Shown piece after piece: positions 7,053 to 14,235 of a stretch of DNA of 22,681 nucleotides (positions within the stretch are counted from its first letter, which is position 1; every line of letters starts with the position of its first letter). The translations under genes and the position numbers were made by a program. The notes beneath the pieces were generated by a model. That model made no database searches. It saw only the letters and a list, made by a program, of their open reading frames with translations, and was not told the origin of the DNA. Source of the DNA: an uncultured Oscillospiraceae bacterium (lineage in GTDB: Bacteria; Bacillota; Clostridia; Oscillospirales; Oscillospiraceae); contig CAJTSQ010000001.1 in assembly GCA_910578735.1 (NCBI GenBank), forward strand, positions 1 through 22,681. The letters are read 5' to 3'.

Positions 7053-7424
7053 ATGACCACATTCTACCACTTCAACTTCAACGTTCTGAACCTGGACCGC
7101 AGCCTGGCCTTCTACAAGGAGGCGCTGAACCTGTCGCCTGTGCGGGAGAAGGAGGCCGGCGACGGCTCCTTCAAGCTGGTCTTCTTGGGGGACGAGGCCG
7201 GCTCCCCCTTCCAGCTGGAGCTTACCTGGCTCCGGGACCGAACCGAGCCCTATAACCTGGGGGAGTGCGAGTTCCACCTGGCCTTCCGCACCGGGGAGTA
7301 CGACGCCCTGTATGAAAAGCACAAAGCTATGGGCTGTGTCTGCTATGAAAACCCCGGCATGGGCGTCTACTTCATCGCCGATCCCGACGGCTACTGGATC
7401 GAAATCGTCCCGGAGAAGAAATAA
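7053..7424 (+). CDS. Glyoxalase I-like VOC superfamily enzyme
   Basis: 123 aa, a single VOC unit pair as in lactoylglutathione lyases. The four metal ligands of glyoxalase I are all present at their expected places: His6, Glu56 (QLELTW), His75 (EFHLAF) and Glu117 (YWIEIV). The end DPDGYWIEIVP is typical. Glyoxalase I isomerises the thiol hemithioacetal of methylglyoxal, but small VOC proteins of Firmicutes may use other substrates. The ATG at 7053 was preferred over earlier in-frame TTG/ATG codons because AAGGAG lies 9 nt before it and the fold starts there. It overlaps the next gene by one base (TAATG). Confidence 0.88.
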   Translation: MTTFYHFNFNVLNLDRSLAFYKEALNLSPVREKEAGDGSFKLVFLGDEAGSPFQLELTWLRDRTEPYNLGECEFHLAFRTGEYDALYEKHKAMGCVCYENPGMGVYFIADPDGYWIEIVPEKK

Positions 7425-8479
7425 TGGCCAAGGGAGATCGCAACATGGGGTGGCCCGGTTTTTTCCGGGTGTTCACGGTACTGTGCGCCATCATGCTCCT
7501 GCTGGTCCAGCATTATCTGGACCTCACCGCCCCCGGCTCCGGAGCCCGGCAGACGCTGTCTGTCTATGAGGGGCTGACCCTGTGGAGCATTCCCGCCCTG
7601 TTTATGCTGTGGGGGATGTTCGCCCTGGAGGAGGGCAAGCCCCAGGTGTCCGCCAGCCTGCTGGGGCTGGCCCTGCCCGCCTTCTGTCTGCTGGTGTTCT
7701 GGGGGGCGGTGTATGCCGTTGTCTCCCACCTGCTGGGGGGCGGAGCGCTGACCTGGGGCGGGGTGTGGTCCGCCCTGGCATCGGCGGCGAGGGGAAATAC
7801 CAGCTCCCACCTGTGGGTACTCTACCCCCTCATCGGCCTTTATCTGGTCCACCCGATTATCCACCGGTTCACCGCCTCCGCCAGCCGAGGGGAGATCCTC
7901 TATTTTCTGGCCCTCTGTTTTCTCTTCGCATACCTGCTTCCCCAGCTGCCCGCTTTCCTGGGGGCCAGCAGCGCCGTACTCCAGCAGCTATACCGGCTCC
8001 AGGTCCATCTGGTATTGGGCTGGGCGGGGTGCTACGTGGGGGGCTGGTACCTGCGGCACTTCACCATCAGCCGCTTGGCCGAATATATCCTCTACATTCT
8101 GGGGGCGCTGGGGCTGGCCGTCACCCTGGCGGCCCGGCCTGGCGGACTCTTCGATCCCACCCTTCTGCGGCAGTTTCAGTACGGCTCCCTCAGCGCCGCC
8201 CTCACCGCGGCCGCACTGTGCACCCTGTTCCGCTATGTGCTGGGCATCAGTGAGGAGCGCTCCCGCCGCCGGGCTGTAAGCGGCATCGGGGCCTGTGCCT
8301 TCGGCGTCTACCTGGTCCACTATCTGTGGGTGCTGGTGTTCCAGCGGCTGGGGATATCCCTGCTGTCCTTCCCGCCAGTGCTCTCGGTGCCCCTGTTCGC
8401 GCTGGTGTTCTTCCTGCTCTCCCTCCCCTTCGCCTGGCTGATTTCACTGGTTCCAGGGGTGGGGACTAAGCTGACATAA
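7424..8479 (+). CDS. Acyltransferase-3-like integral membrane protein
   Basis: 351 aa with about ten hydrophobic segments and few charged residues between them. The stretch SSHLWVLYPLIGLYLVHPII and the later FGVYLVHYLWVLV are characteristic of the OafA/WecH acyltransferase-3 family, which O-acylates extracellular glycans. The N-terminal helix carries an Arg (R15) and a His (H30) spaced as the conserved Arg and His of the family. The gene overlaps the glyoxalase-like gene by one base and is likely translated with it. A second start at 7445 has its own AAGGGAG and is also possible. The substrate is unknown. Confidence 0.8.
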   Translation: MAKGDRNMGWPGFFRVFTVLCAIMLLLVQHYLDLTAPGSGARQTLSVYEGLTLWSIPALFMLWGMFALEEGKPQVSASLLGLALPAFCLLVFWGAVYAVVSHLLGGGALTWGGVWSALASAARGNTSSHLWVLYPLIGLYLVHPIIHRFTASASRGEILYFLALCFLFAYLLPQLPAFLGASSAVLQQLYRLQVHLVLGWAGCYVGGWYLRHFTISRLAEYILYILGALGLAVTLAARPGGLFDPTLLRQFQYGSLSAALTAAALCTLFRYVLGISEERSRRRAVSGIGACAFGVYLVHYLWVLVFQRLGISLLSFPPVLSVPLFALVFFLLSLPFAWLISLVPGVGTKLT

Positions 8480-8480
8480 C

Positions 8481-8513
8481 GCAAAAAACCTCGCCGGCGG
8501 CGAGGTTTTTTGC
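8481..8513. terminator. Bidirectional rho-independent terminator
   Basis: A perfect 15-bp inverted repeat GCAAAAAACCTCGCC / GGCGAGGTTTTTTGC around a three-base loop. It lies between the convergent stops of the acyltransferase-like gene (8479) and metH (8517), with a T-run in each direction. Confidence 0.95.
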
Positions 8514-8516
8514 GCT

Positions 8517-10910
8517 CTATCCAATAACCTGCCGGGCCACATCCACGCTCTCCTTGGCGTCCTTTGCGTAGAAGTCGGCGCCGATTTTTTTTGCATAGTC
8601 GGCGGTGAGTACCGCGCCACCCACCACCACCTTGCAGGGCAGGCCCGCCTCCCGGAGGAGGCGTATGGTGGCCTCCATGCTGCCCAGGGTGGTGGTCATC
8701 AGGGCGGACAGGCCTACAAGAGGCGCGCTGTGTTTTCTCGCGGCCTCCGCCACGGCGGCGGGCTCCACGTCCTTTCCCAGATCCACCACCGGGTAGCCGT
8801 AGTTCTCCAGCAGCACCTTGACAATATTTTTTCCGATGTCGTGGATGTCCCCCTTGACGGTGGCCAGGACGATGGTCCCTTTGGGCTCCCCCTGCCCGCC
8901 AGGCTGGGCGGCCAGCCCCTCCCGGATGACCTCAAAGGCCGCCTGGGCGGCACCCGCCGCCTGGATGAGCTGGGGCAGGAAGACCTTGCCCGCCTCGAAA
9001 TCCGCGCCAACCCTGTCCAACGCCGGGATGAGGATGTCGTCCACCACCGACATGCCGTCCATGGTCTCCAGCAGCTTCCGGGTGGCGGCGGGGGCCTCTC
9101 CCTTCAGGCCGGCGGCCACAATCTGATCCAGGGTGCGCTCCCCGGAGGGATCGGCGGACCGGGCCGGACCGCCGCCGGAGGTGATGGAGGTGGACACGTC
9201 GGCGTTGGCATAGGCGGCGATAAAGTCCCGGGCCTCCTTATCGATGTTCATCAGCAGATGGTAGCTGCGCACTGCGGCCATCATGGCGTCCAGGTTGGGG
9301 TTGATGATGGGCAGGTCCAGCCCACAGGTCATGGCCATGGTGAGGAAGTTCTGGTTCACCAGGGGCCGGGCGGGCAGGCCGAAGGAGATGTTGGACACCC
9401 CCAGCACCGTCTTCAGCCCCAGCTCGGACTTGACCCGGCGCAGGGCCTCCAGTGTCTGGGAGGCCGCCTCCTGCTCCGCCGACACGGTGAGGGTGAGGCA
9501 GTCGATGTACACATCCTCTTCCCGAATGCCATAGGACAGGGCCTTGTCCAAAATCCGCTTTGCGATGTCCATACGGGCCTGGACCGTCTTGGGGATGCCG
9601 TTCTGGTCCAGCGTGAGGCCCACCACCGCCGCGCCGTACTTCTTCACCAGGGGCAGGATGGCGTCCAGCACCTTCTCCTCCCCGTTGACCGAGTTGACGA
9701 TGGCCTTGCCGCAGTACACCCGCAGGGCCTTCTCCAGCACCTCGGGACGGGTGGAGTCCAGCTGGAGAGGGGCATCGGTCACCCCCTGGAGGGCCTTGAC
9801 CACCTTCACCATCATGGCCGCCTCGTCGATCTCGGGCAGGCCCACGTTCACATCCAGAATATCCGCTCCGGCCTGGGTCTGCTCCAGGGCCTGGCCCAGC
9901 ATATAGTCCACGTCGTCCCGGAGAAGGGCCTCCTTCATCCGCTTTTTGCCGGTTGGGTTGATGCGCTCGCCGATGACCCGCACCCGGTCGATGGGCACCA
10001 CCTGTACCGGGCTGCACACCGCGGCGGGGACGGAACGCGGGACTTCCCGGATGGTTTTTCCCTCCAGTGCCCTGCACAGCTTGGCGATGTACTCCGGAGT
10101 GGTGCCGCAGCAGCCGCCGTAGAGCTTGACCCCCAGGTCCGTCAGCTCGGCCATGGCGGCGGCGAACTCGTCCGCCGTAATGTCGTACCCCGCCCCGCCC
10201 GGGTCGGGCAGGCCGGCGTTGGGCTTGACCATAATGGGCAGATTGGTCCACCGGGCCAGCTCCTCCACCAGGGCGGGCATCTCCCGGGGACCCAGGGAGC
10301 AGTTGATGCCGATGGCGTCCGCCCCCATGCCCTCCAGGGTGAGGGCGGCGCTGGCGGGAGAGTGGCCCAGAAAGGTTCTCCCCCGCTCCTCATAGGTCAT
10401 GGAGACGATAACCGGCAGGTCGCAGTTCTCCTTCACCGCCAGCAGGGCCGCCCGGCACTCCTGCAGGTCGGTCATGGTCTCCACCATCACCAAGTCCGCC
10501 CCGGCGGACACTGCCGAGCGCACCTCCTGGGCAAAGATATCCACCGCCGTCTCAAAATCCAGAGTTCCGGTGGGCTCCAGCAGCTGTCCGATGGGACCGA
10601 TGTCCAGGATGACCAGGGCCCGGCCTGCCGCAGCCTCTTTGGCGATGGCGATGGCAGGGGGAATGACCTCCTCCACCGTCTTTCCCGTGCGGCGCAGTTT
10701 CTCCCGGTTGGCGCCGAAGGTGTTGGCGCACAAAAGCTGTGTCCCCGCCTCTACATAGGCCCGGTGGATGTCCAGCAGCCAGTCCGGGTGTTCCAGCGCC
10801 GCCAGCTCCGGGTGCTCCCCCAGCTTCAGGCCCTTGGACTGGAGCATGGTGCCCAGGCCGCCGTCCAGAATGACGGGGCCGGGGGCTTTTAACAGTTCAC
10901 GAAATTCCAC
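8517..10910 (-). CDS. metH: Cobalamin-dependent methionine synthase, short form
   Basis: 797 aa from a GTG start. It transfers a methyl group from methyltetrahydrofolate through cobalamin to homocysteine. Domains in order: homocysteine-binding (1-285, zinc ligands Cys204 in GINCS and Cys267/Cys268 in GGCCGTTP), pterin-binding (about 305-560, GERINPTG, ADILDVNVG), B12 cap, and B12-binding Rossmann domain with the lower-ligand His690 in GDIHDIGKN. The C-terminal AdoMet reactivation domain of E. coli MetH is absent; the adjacent upstream gene encodes it separately. An ATG at 10985 would add 25 unrelated residues and overlap that gene by 89 nt; the GTG at 10910 overlaps by 14 nt and fits the family start. 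It probably shares a transcript with the reactivation gene. Confidence 0.95.
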   Translation of the reverse strand: MEFRELLKAPGPVILDGGLGTMLQSKGLKLGEHPELAALEHPDWLLDIHRAYVEAGTQLLCANTFGANREKLRRTGKTVEEVIPPAIAIAKEAAAGRALVILDIGPIGQLLEPTGTLDFETAVDIFAQEVRSAVSAGADLVMVETMTDLQECRAALLAVKENCDLPVIVSMTYEERGRTFLGHSPASAALTLEGMGADAIGINCSLGPREMPALVEELARWTNLPIMVKPNAGLPDPGGAGYDITADEFAAAMAELTDLGVKLYGGCCGTTPEYIAKLCRALEGKTIREVPRSVPAAVCSPVQVVPIDRVRVIGERINPTGKKRMKEALLRDDVDYMLGQALEQTQAGADILDVNVGLPEIDEAAMMVKVVKALQGVTDAPLQLDSTRPEVLEKALRVYCGKAIVNSVNGEEKVLDAILPLVKKYGAAVVGLTLDQNGIPKTVQARMDIAKRILDKALSYGIREEDVYIDCLTLTVSAEQEAASQTLEALRRVKSELGLKTVLGVSNISFGLPARPLVNQNFLTMAMTCGLDLPIINPNLDAMMAAVRSYHLLMNIDKEARDFIAAYANADVSTSITSGGGPARSADPSGERTLDQIVAAGLKGEAPAATRKLLETMDGMSVVDDILIPALDRVGADFEAGKVFLPQLIQAAGAAQAAFEVIREGLAAQPGGQGEPKGTIVLATVKGDIHDIGKNIVKVLLENYGYPVVDLGKDVEPAAVAEAARKHSAPLVGLSALMTTTLGSMEATIRLLREAGLPCKVVVGGAVLTADYAKKIGADFYAKDAKESVDVARQVIG

Positions 10911-11574
10911 AGTGTCCGCCCGCCTTTCGATATTGACAGCTTCCCTGAGCTGGACAGCCCAAGCAGCTGCGCTTCTTTTTTTCAATCTCCCCGCTGGAAA
11001 CGCCCAAAATGGCGGTGACCGACTTCCGGGGGGTGAGCAGATGGTTTGCCGTGGCGCACAGCCCCGCCTGGCGAGGGGCGTCCAGCAGGTCCAGCAGGGG
11101 CCCCTGGACCTCCAGGGGCAGGTCGCCGTAGCCCGGACTGTAGCGGAAGGGGAAGGAGCAGCCGGGGAATTTCCCCTGCAGCTCCCCCTCGATCTGGTCG
11201 CACACCGCCTCCACGGCGGCGGAGGCGCAGCAGTCCAGGGTGAGGGCCCGGCCCATGTCCAGCCGCTCCGCCCGGCGGATGAGGGCGTCCGCCTCCGCCC
11301 CCAGGGTGGCGCAGAAGACCGCCGCCCGGCCGCAGCCGGACAGGTGGGCTTTCAGGTCCTCCCCGGGCAGCAGAAGGCCGTTTTCCAGCCGCACGCCGCA
11401 CGCCTCAAACGAAATTTCCACCGCCCGCCAGCTCCACCGGGGCCGGGCGGCCCCCAGCAGCTCCCGGGAACAGTCCTCCACCTGCGCCGTCAGGGCCCCG
11501 TCCGCCTTCTCCGGCGGACAGCCCATGTAGCGCAGAACCTCGGCAGTGTTCAGTTGGGTGAGGGTGATGGGCAT
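10897..11574 (-). CDS. Stand-alone MetH reactivation (AdoMet-binding) protein
   Basis: 225 aa. The motif RYSPGYGDLPLEVQ (144-157) matches the RxxPGYP AdoMet-binding segment of the MetH activation domain, followed by the related LLDLLDAPRQAGLCATANHLLTPRKSV. It should remethylate oxidised cob(II)alamin in the separate MetH, using AdoMet and an electron. The C terminus has four cysteines, Cys204, Cys207, Cys213 and Cys222 (CLGCPAQGSC then C), absent from the E. coli domain; a metal site is possible but not proven. The start at 11574 follows AGAGAGG. The stop overlaps metH by 14 nt, which points to coupled translation. The 102-nt gap to asnA upstream holds a long hairpin. Confidence 0.88.
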   Translation of the reverse strand: MPITLTQLNTAEVLRYMGCPPEKADGALTAQVEDCSRELLGAARPRWSWRAVEISFEACGVRLENGLLLPGEDLKAHLSGCGRAAVFCATLGAEADALIRRAERLDMGRALTLDCCASAAVEAVCDQIEGELQGKFPGCSFPFRYSPGYGDLPLEVQGPLLDLLDAPRQAGLCATANHLLTPRKSVTAILGVSSGEIEKKKRSCLGCPAQGSCQYRKAGGHCGIS

Positions 11575-11590
11575 GGGGCGCCTCTCTTTC

Positions 11591-11664
11591 CATGTGTGGG
11601 ACCCGACCATCCGGGCGGGTCGCTTCAAGGTAGACGGCCCGCCCAGGTGGTCGGGCCCCACATG
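11591..11664. repeat. Long imperfect inverted repeat between asnA and the MetH reactivation gene
   Basis: The left arm CATGTGTGGGACCCGACC... and the right arm ...GGTCGGGCCCCACATG pair over about 27 bp with few mismatches around a 16-nt loop. On the minus strand the hairpin starts shortly after the asnA stop and ends directly against the AGAGAGG site of the next gene. There is no T-run, so it is not a standard terminator. It does not carry the GTAG head of the other repeats. Confidence 0.75.
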
Positions 11665-11676
11665 TCATGCAGCAGC

Positions 11677-12690
11677 TTACAGCAGCGTAATCCCCGCCTT
11701 CTCGGCGGCGGCGGTGTTGGCCTCGTCCCACAGGGAGGACTGGACCTCACCGATGTGGGCCTTGCCCAGCAGCAGCATAGACACCCGGCTCTGGCCGATG
11801 CCGCCGCCCATGGTAAGGGGCAGCTCACCGTTCAGCAGCATTCTGTGGAAGGGCAGCTCCCGGCGGCTCTCGCAGCCGGCCAGCTGAAGCTGGCGGGCCA
11901 GGCTCTCCTCGTCCACCCGGATGCCCATGGAGGACAGCTCAAAGGACCGCTGCCCCACGCTGTCCCACACCAGCAGATCGCCGTTCAGGGCCCAGTCGTC
12001 GTAGTCGGGGGCCCGTCCGTCGTGGGGCCTGCCGGATTTCAGCTTGCCGCCGATGCCCATAAGGAAGGTGGTGGGGTGGTCCTTGACAAAGGCGTCCTCC
12101 CGCTCCTTGGGGGTCTTGTCGGGGAACAGGTCCTCCAGCTCCTGGGTGGTGATGAAGGCGATGTCGGTGGACACCAGGGGCAGGACGTTCAGCTGGGGGA
12201 AGACGGTGCGCAAAAAGGCCTGCGTCTCGCAGAGGGCCTCCACAATGGCACACACTGTCTGCTTCAAAAAGTCCACATTCCGCTGCTCCCGGGTGATGAT
12301 CTTCTCCCAATCCCACTGGTCCACATAGGCGGAGTGGAGAGAATCCAGCTCCTCGTCCCGGCGGATGGCGTTCATGTTGGTGTACAGCCCCTCGCCCGCG
12401 TGGAACTGGTAGCGCTTCAGGGCCAGCCGCTTCCACTTGGCCAGGGAGTGGACCACAGCGGCGTCCCCCTCCACCCCGTTGATGTCGAAGGCCACCGCCC
12501 GCTCCACGCCGTTCAGATCGTCGTTCAGGCCGGAGGACACCGCCACAAACAGCGGGGCGGACACCCGGTGCAGCCGCAGGGCCCCGGCCAGCTTGTCGGC
12601 AAAGAGACGGTTGCCCAGGTCGATAGCGCGCTGGGTCTCATAGATGGACAGCAGGGGCTTATACCCCTGGGGTAATCTCATGTCTTTCAT
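11677..12690 (-). CDS. asnA: Aspartate-ammonia ligase (asparagine synthetase A)
   Basis: 337 aa, close to the family norm of about 330. AsnA makes asparagine from aspartate, ammonia and ATP, and is a class II aminoacyl-tRNA-synthetase-like enzyme. Recognisable segments are YKPLLSIYETQRAID, APLFV, FDINGVEGDAAVVHSLAKWKRLAL, GLYTNMNAIRRDEELDSLHSAYVDQWDWEK and the C-terminal GGGIGQSRVSMLLLGKAHIGEVQ. The ATG at 12690 follows AAAGGAG. The gene has its own promoter (12723-12751). Downstream are the MetH reactivation protein and metH, but a long hairpin separates them, so co-transcription is uncertain. Confidence 0.97.
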   Translation of the reverse strand: MKDMRLPQGYKPLLSIYETQRAIDLGNRLFADKLAGALRLHRVSAPLFVAVSSGLNDDLNGVERAVAFDINGVEGDAAVVHSLAKWKRLALKRYQFHAGEGLYTNMNAIRRDEELDSLHSAYVDQWDWEKIITREQRNVDFLKQTVCAIVEALCETQAFLRTVFPQLNVLPLVSTDIAFITTQELEDLFPDKTPKEREDAFVKDHPTTFLMGIGGKLKSGRPHDGRAPDYDDWALNGDLLVWDSVGQRSFELSSMGIRVDEESLARQLQLAGCESRRELPFHRMLLNGELPLTMGGGIGQSRVSMLLLGKAHIGEVQSSLWDEANTAAAEKAGITLL

Positions 12691-12722
12691 GGTGAAAACT
12701 CCTTTTCTCCTCGGATTTTCCC

Positions 12723-12751
12723 ATTATACTCGCAGGAAGCGAGAATTGCAA
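12723..12751 (-). promoter_or_regulatory. asnA promoter with a palindrome in its spacer
   Basis: On the minus strand TTGCAA (12746-12751) and a perfect TATAAT (12723-12728) lie 17 nt apart. Almost the whole spacer is the inverted repeat CTCGC-N5-GCGAG (12729-12743), placed where a bound repressor would block polymerase. The regulator is unknown. Confidence 0.75.
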
Positions 12752-12752
12752 C

Positions 12753-12878
12753 AAAAAAACACCCGCTCATAAAAGGCGTCGGGAAAAGAAACCCGTGTAG
12801 GGGCGCATACGGCGCGCCCCCGGGCGGCTGTCAGCCGCCCCTACGATGTTTCTTTCGCAACGCTCCTTTGAGCGGGTG
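12753..12878 (-). terminator. Terminator of the secreted coiled-coil gene, split by a repeat
   Basis: On the minus strand CACCCGCTCA (12869-12878) pairs with TGAGCGGGTG (12760-12769), which is followed by seven T. The inner flanks also pair imperfectly (GTTTCTTTCG.. with GAAAAGAAAC). The loop is enlarged by the GTAG-headed element at 12797-12844. Confidence 0.65.
12797..12844. repeat. Inverted pair of GTAG-headed palindromes (BIME-like), copy inside a terminator
   Basis: 48 bp running GTAG-GGGCGC...GCGC-CCCC and then GGGCGGCT-GTC-AGCCGCCC-CTAC: two palindromic units head-out with almost no linker. It is the most compact copy in the window and lies within the loop of the terminator at 12753-12878. 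Confidence 0.8.
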
Positions 12879-12890
12879 CCTTTGTGTCAA

Positions 12891-13430
12891 TCACAGGACG
12901 GAGTATCCGCCCCGTACCAGCACCTTGACGGTGCCGGAGGCGGTGAGAGTCCGGTCGGCAATGGTGGCCATATACAGGTGATTCTTCGCCAGGGACGCGC
13001 CGGAGTTGACGGTCCCGCCGGAGGTCACGTCCACCAGCGCCGGGCTGCTGTCCGCCCGGACGGTGAGGGTGCCCACCCGGAGCAGGACCTCGCAGCCCAG
13101 CTCCAGGCGCATGACCTGGCCGCTGCTCATGGTTACCAGGGTGTAAGAGGCCCCGCCGCCGGAACCGGCCGGGCCAGTCTGCCCCGCCGTCTGTTTATAC
13201 TGGTTGATCTGGTTGGTGAAGGTCTGCTCCAGCTCCCGCTGCCGGACAGCGGTCTTCTCCTCCACCTGCTCCACCACTTTGGGGATGGCGGTCTGGTTCA
13301 GGTAGCTCAGGGTGACCAGGGGGTCGCTCTGATCCCCCCCGGCGGCCAGAGACGCCACCGTCCCCAGCAGGGCGGCGGCCAGGGCCAGGGCTCCCAGGCA
13401 GACGGTCCAGCGCTTGTTTGGCTTTTTCAT
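12891..13430 (-). CDS. Conserved secreted or membrane-anchored protein, function unknown
   Basis: 179 aa. An N-terminal hydrophobic segment (about 9-31) after MKKPNKRW looks like a signal peptide or membrane anchor without a lipobox. The motif DPLVTLSYLNQTAIP follows, then a probable coiled coil (about 48-80, VVEQVEEKTAVRQRELEQTF), a Gly/Gln-rich linker, and a C-terminal part rich in small and hydrophobic residues (SGQVMRLELGCEVLLRVG, SGGTVNSG, VKVLVRGGYSV). I recognise this arrangement only as a clostridial conserved hypothetical. The ATG at 13430 follows AAAAGGAG. A repeat separates it from mazF upstream and a repeat-split terminator ends it. Confidence 0.75.
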   Translation of the reverse strand: MKKPNKRWTVCLGALALAAALLGTVASLAAGGDQSDPLVTLSYLNQTAIPKVVEQVEEKTAVRQRELEQTFTNQINQYKQTAGQTGPAGSGGGASYTLVTMSSGQVMRLELGCEVLLRVGTLTVRADSSPALVDVTSGGTVNSGASLAKNHLYMATIADRTLTASGTVKVLVRGGYSVL

Positions 13431-13448
13431 AAGTACACTCCTTTTTAT

Positions 13449-13571
13449 GTAGGGGGCGGCCTCTGTGCCGCCCCGATTCCTGTGAACCGGGGCAGGGACC
13501 GCCCCGAGTCCTGCGAATCAGGGCAGGGACCGCCCCGAGTCCTGCGAATCAGGGCAGGGACCGCCCCCTAC
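13449..13571. repeat. GTAG-headed element expanded by an internal 31-bp tandem repeat
   Basis: The ends are GTAGGGGGCGG (13449) and CCGCCCCCTAC (to 13571), inverted. The interior holds two identical 31-bp units (13493-13523 and 13524-13554, each starting CAGGGACCGCCCCGAGTCCT), a partial third (from 13555) and a diverged unit before them. Each unit carries the imperfect palindrome GGGGC..GCCCC. It fills the gap between mazF and the secreted coiled-coil gene. Confidence 0.85.
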
Positions 13572-13575
13572 GATC

Positions 13576-13947
13576 TTACACCATCGTCTCCGGGTGGAGA
13601 CCAAAGCTTACCGCGATGGCGGTATCCACCTGTTTCATCACGCCGTCGTCCAGGCGTCCCATCTTCTCCCGCAGGCGGCGTTTATCCAAGGTGCGCACCT
13701 GCTCCAGCAGGATCACCGACTCCTTGGGCAGGCCGCAGCTGAGGGGGGCCACCGAGATATGGGTGGGCAGCCTGGCCTTGCCCGTCTGGGAGGTAATGGC
13801 CGCCGCGATGACGGTGGGGCTGTGCCGGTTACCGGTGTCGTTCTGCACGATGAGGACAGGGCGCACGCCCCCCTGCTCGCTGCCCACCACGGGACTTAAA
13901 TCGGCGTAGAAGATGTCGCCTCGTTTTACGCTGTTATCCAAGTACAC
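13576..13947 (-). CDS. MazF/PemK-family endoribonuclease toxin (EndoA/NdoA-like)
   Basis: 123 aa from a GTG start, with GGAG just upstream. VKRGDIFYADLSPVVGSEQG and GGVRPVLIVQND are the hallmark of the Firmicute MazF type. Arg29 and Thr52 correspond to the catalytic Arg25 and Thr48 of B. subtilis MazF with a constant offset of four. The enzyme cleaves single-stranded RNA at short sites. As in B. subtilis it follows alr, but there an antitoxin gene lies between the two; here the 288-nt gap holds no recognisable antitoxin. It may use an antitoxin encoded elsewhere or be regulated differently. The upstream gap has a perfect 8-bp inverted repeat (13973-14004). Confidence 0.9.
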   Translation of the reverse strand: MYLDNSVKRGDIFYADLSPVVGSEQGGVRPVLIVQNDTGNRHSPTVIAAAITSQTGKARLPTHISVAPLSCGLPKESVILLEQVRTLDKRRLREKMGRLDDGVMKQVDTAIAVSFGLHPETMV

Positions 13948-14235
13948 TCACACTCCGCTGGAAGATAGCACCGCGTTACAGCCTCAACCGGACTTATGTA
14001 ACGCTGTACTATGATTCTCCCACGGGGCGGCGGGCTTTATACCTTTTTCGGAACAAGAATTTGAGCCGTCAAACGACCTATCCGGCCCTGGCCCACTCCA
14101 AGCGCCCGCCGCGCCCCCGCAACCCCAGGGGACCGGCGCCCCTGTGCTCCAACCCATCCTATGCGGGGACAGGCAGGCGGGTCACGGAGAGGACAGGGGG
14201 TGTGAGGGCCTGTCCTTGGGGGGCGGGCGGATTTC
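13948..14235 (-). other. alr-mazF gap without antitoxin gene
   Basis: This 288-nt gap is where Firmicute genomes usually carry the ndoAI/mazE antitoxin. The only long minus-strand frame (14037-14306) runs into alr, is Pro/Arg/Gly-rich, lacks a ribosome binding site and shows no ribbon-helix-helix pattern. The part next to alr is very G/C-rich. No promoter with good spacing was found. Confidence 0.5.
13973..14004. promoter_or_regulatory. Inverted repeat upstream of mazF, candidate operator
   Basis: GCGTTACA (13973-13980) and TGTAACGC (13997-14004) form a perfect 8-bp inverted repeat with 16 nt between, 26 nt before the mazF start codon. The spacing of the arms (24 nt centre to centre) suits a protein dimer pair better than an RNA terminator. 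There is no direct evidence of a regulator. Confidence 0.4.

Noticed and set aside
8730..10892. A 720-codon plus-strand frame opposite metH
   Set aside because: Antisense shadow of metH with biased, domain-free composition.
10768..12675. A 635-codon plus-strand frame opposite asnA and the MetH reactivation gene
   Set aside because: It spans two genuine opposite-strand genes and shows no recognisable domain.
13493..13571. Tandem 31-bp repeats as a possible CRISPR array
   Set aside because: The units are directly adjacent with no variable spacers, there are no cas genes, and the array lies within a GTAG-bounded element.
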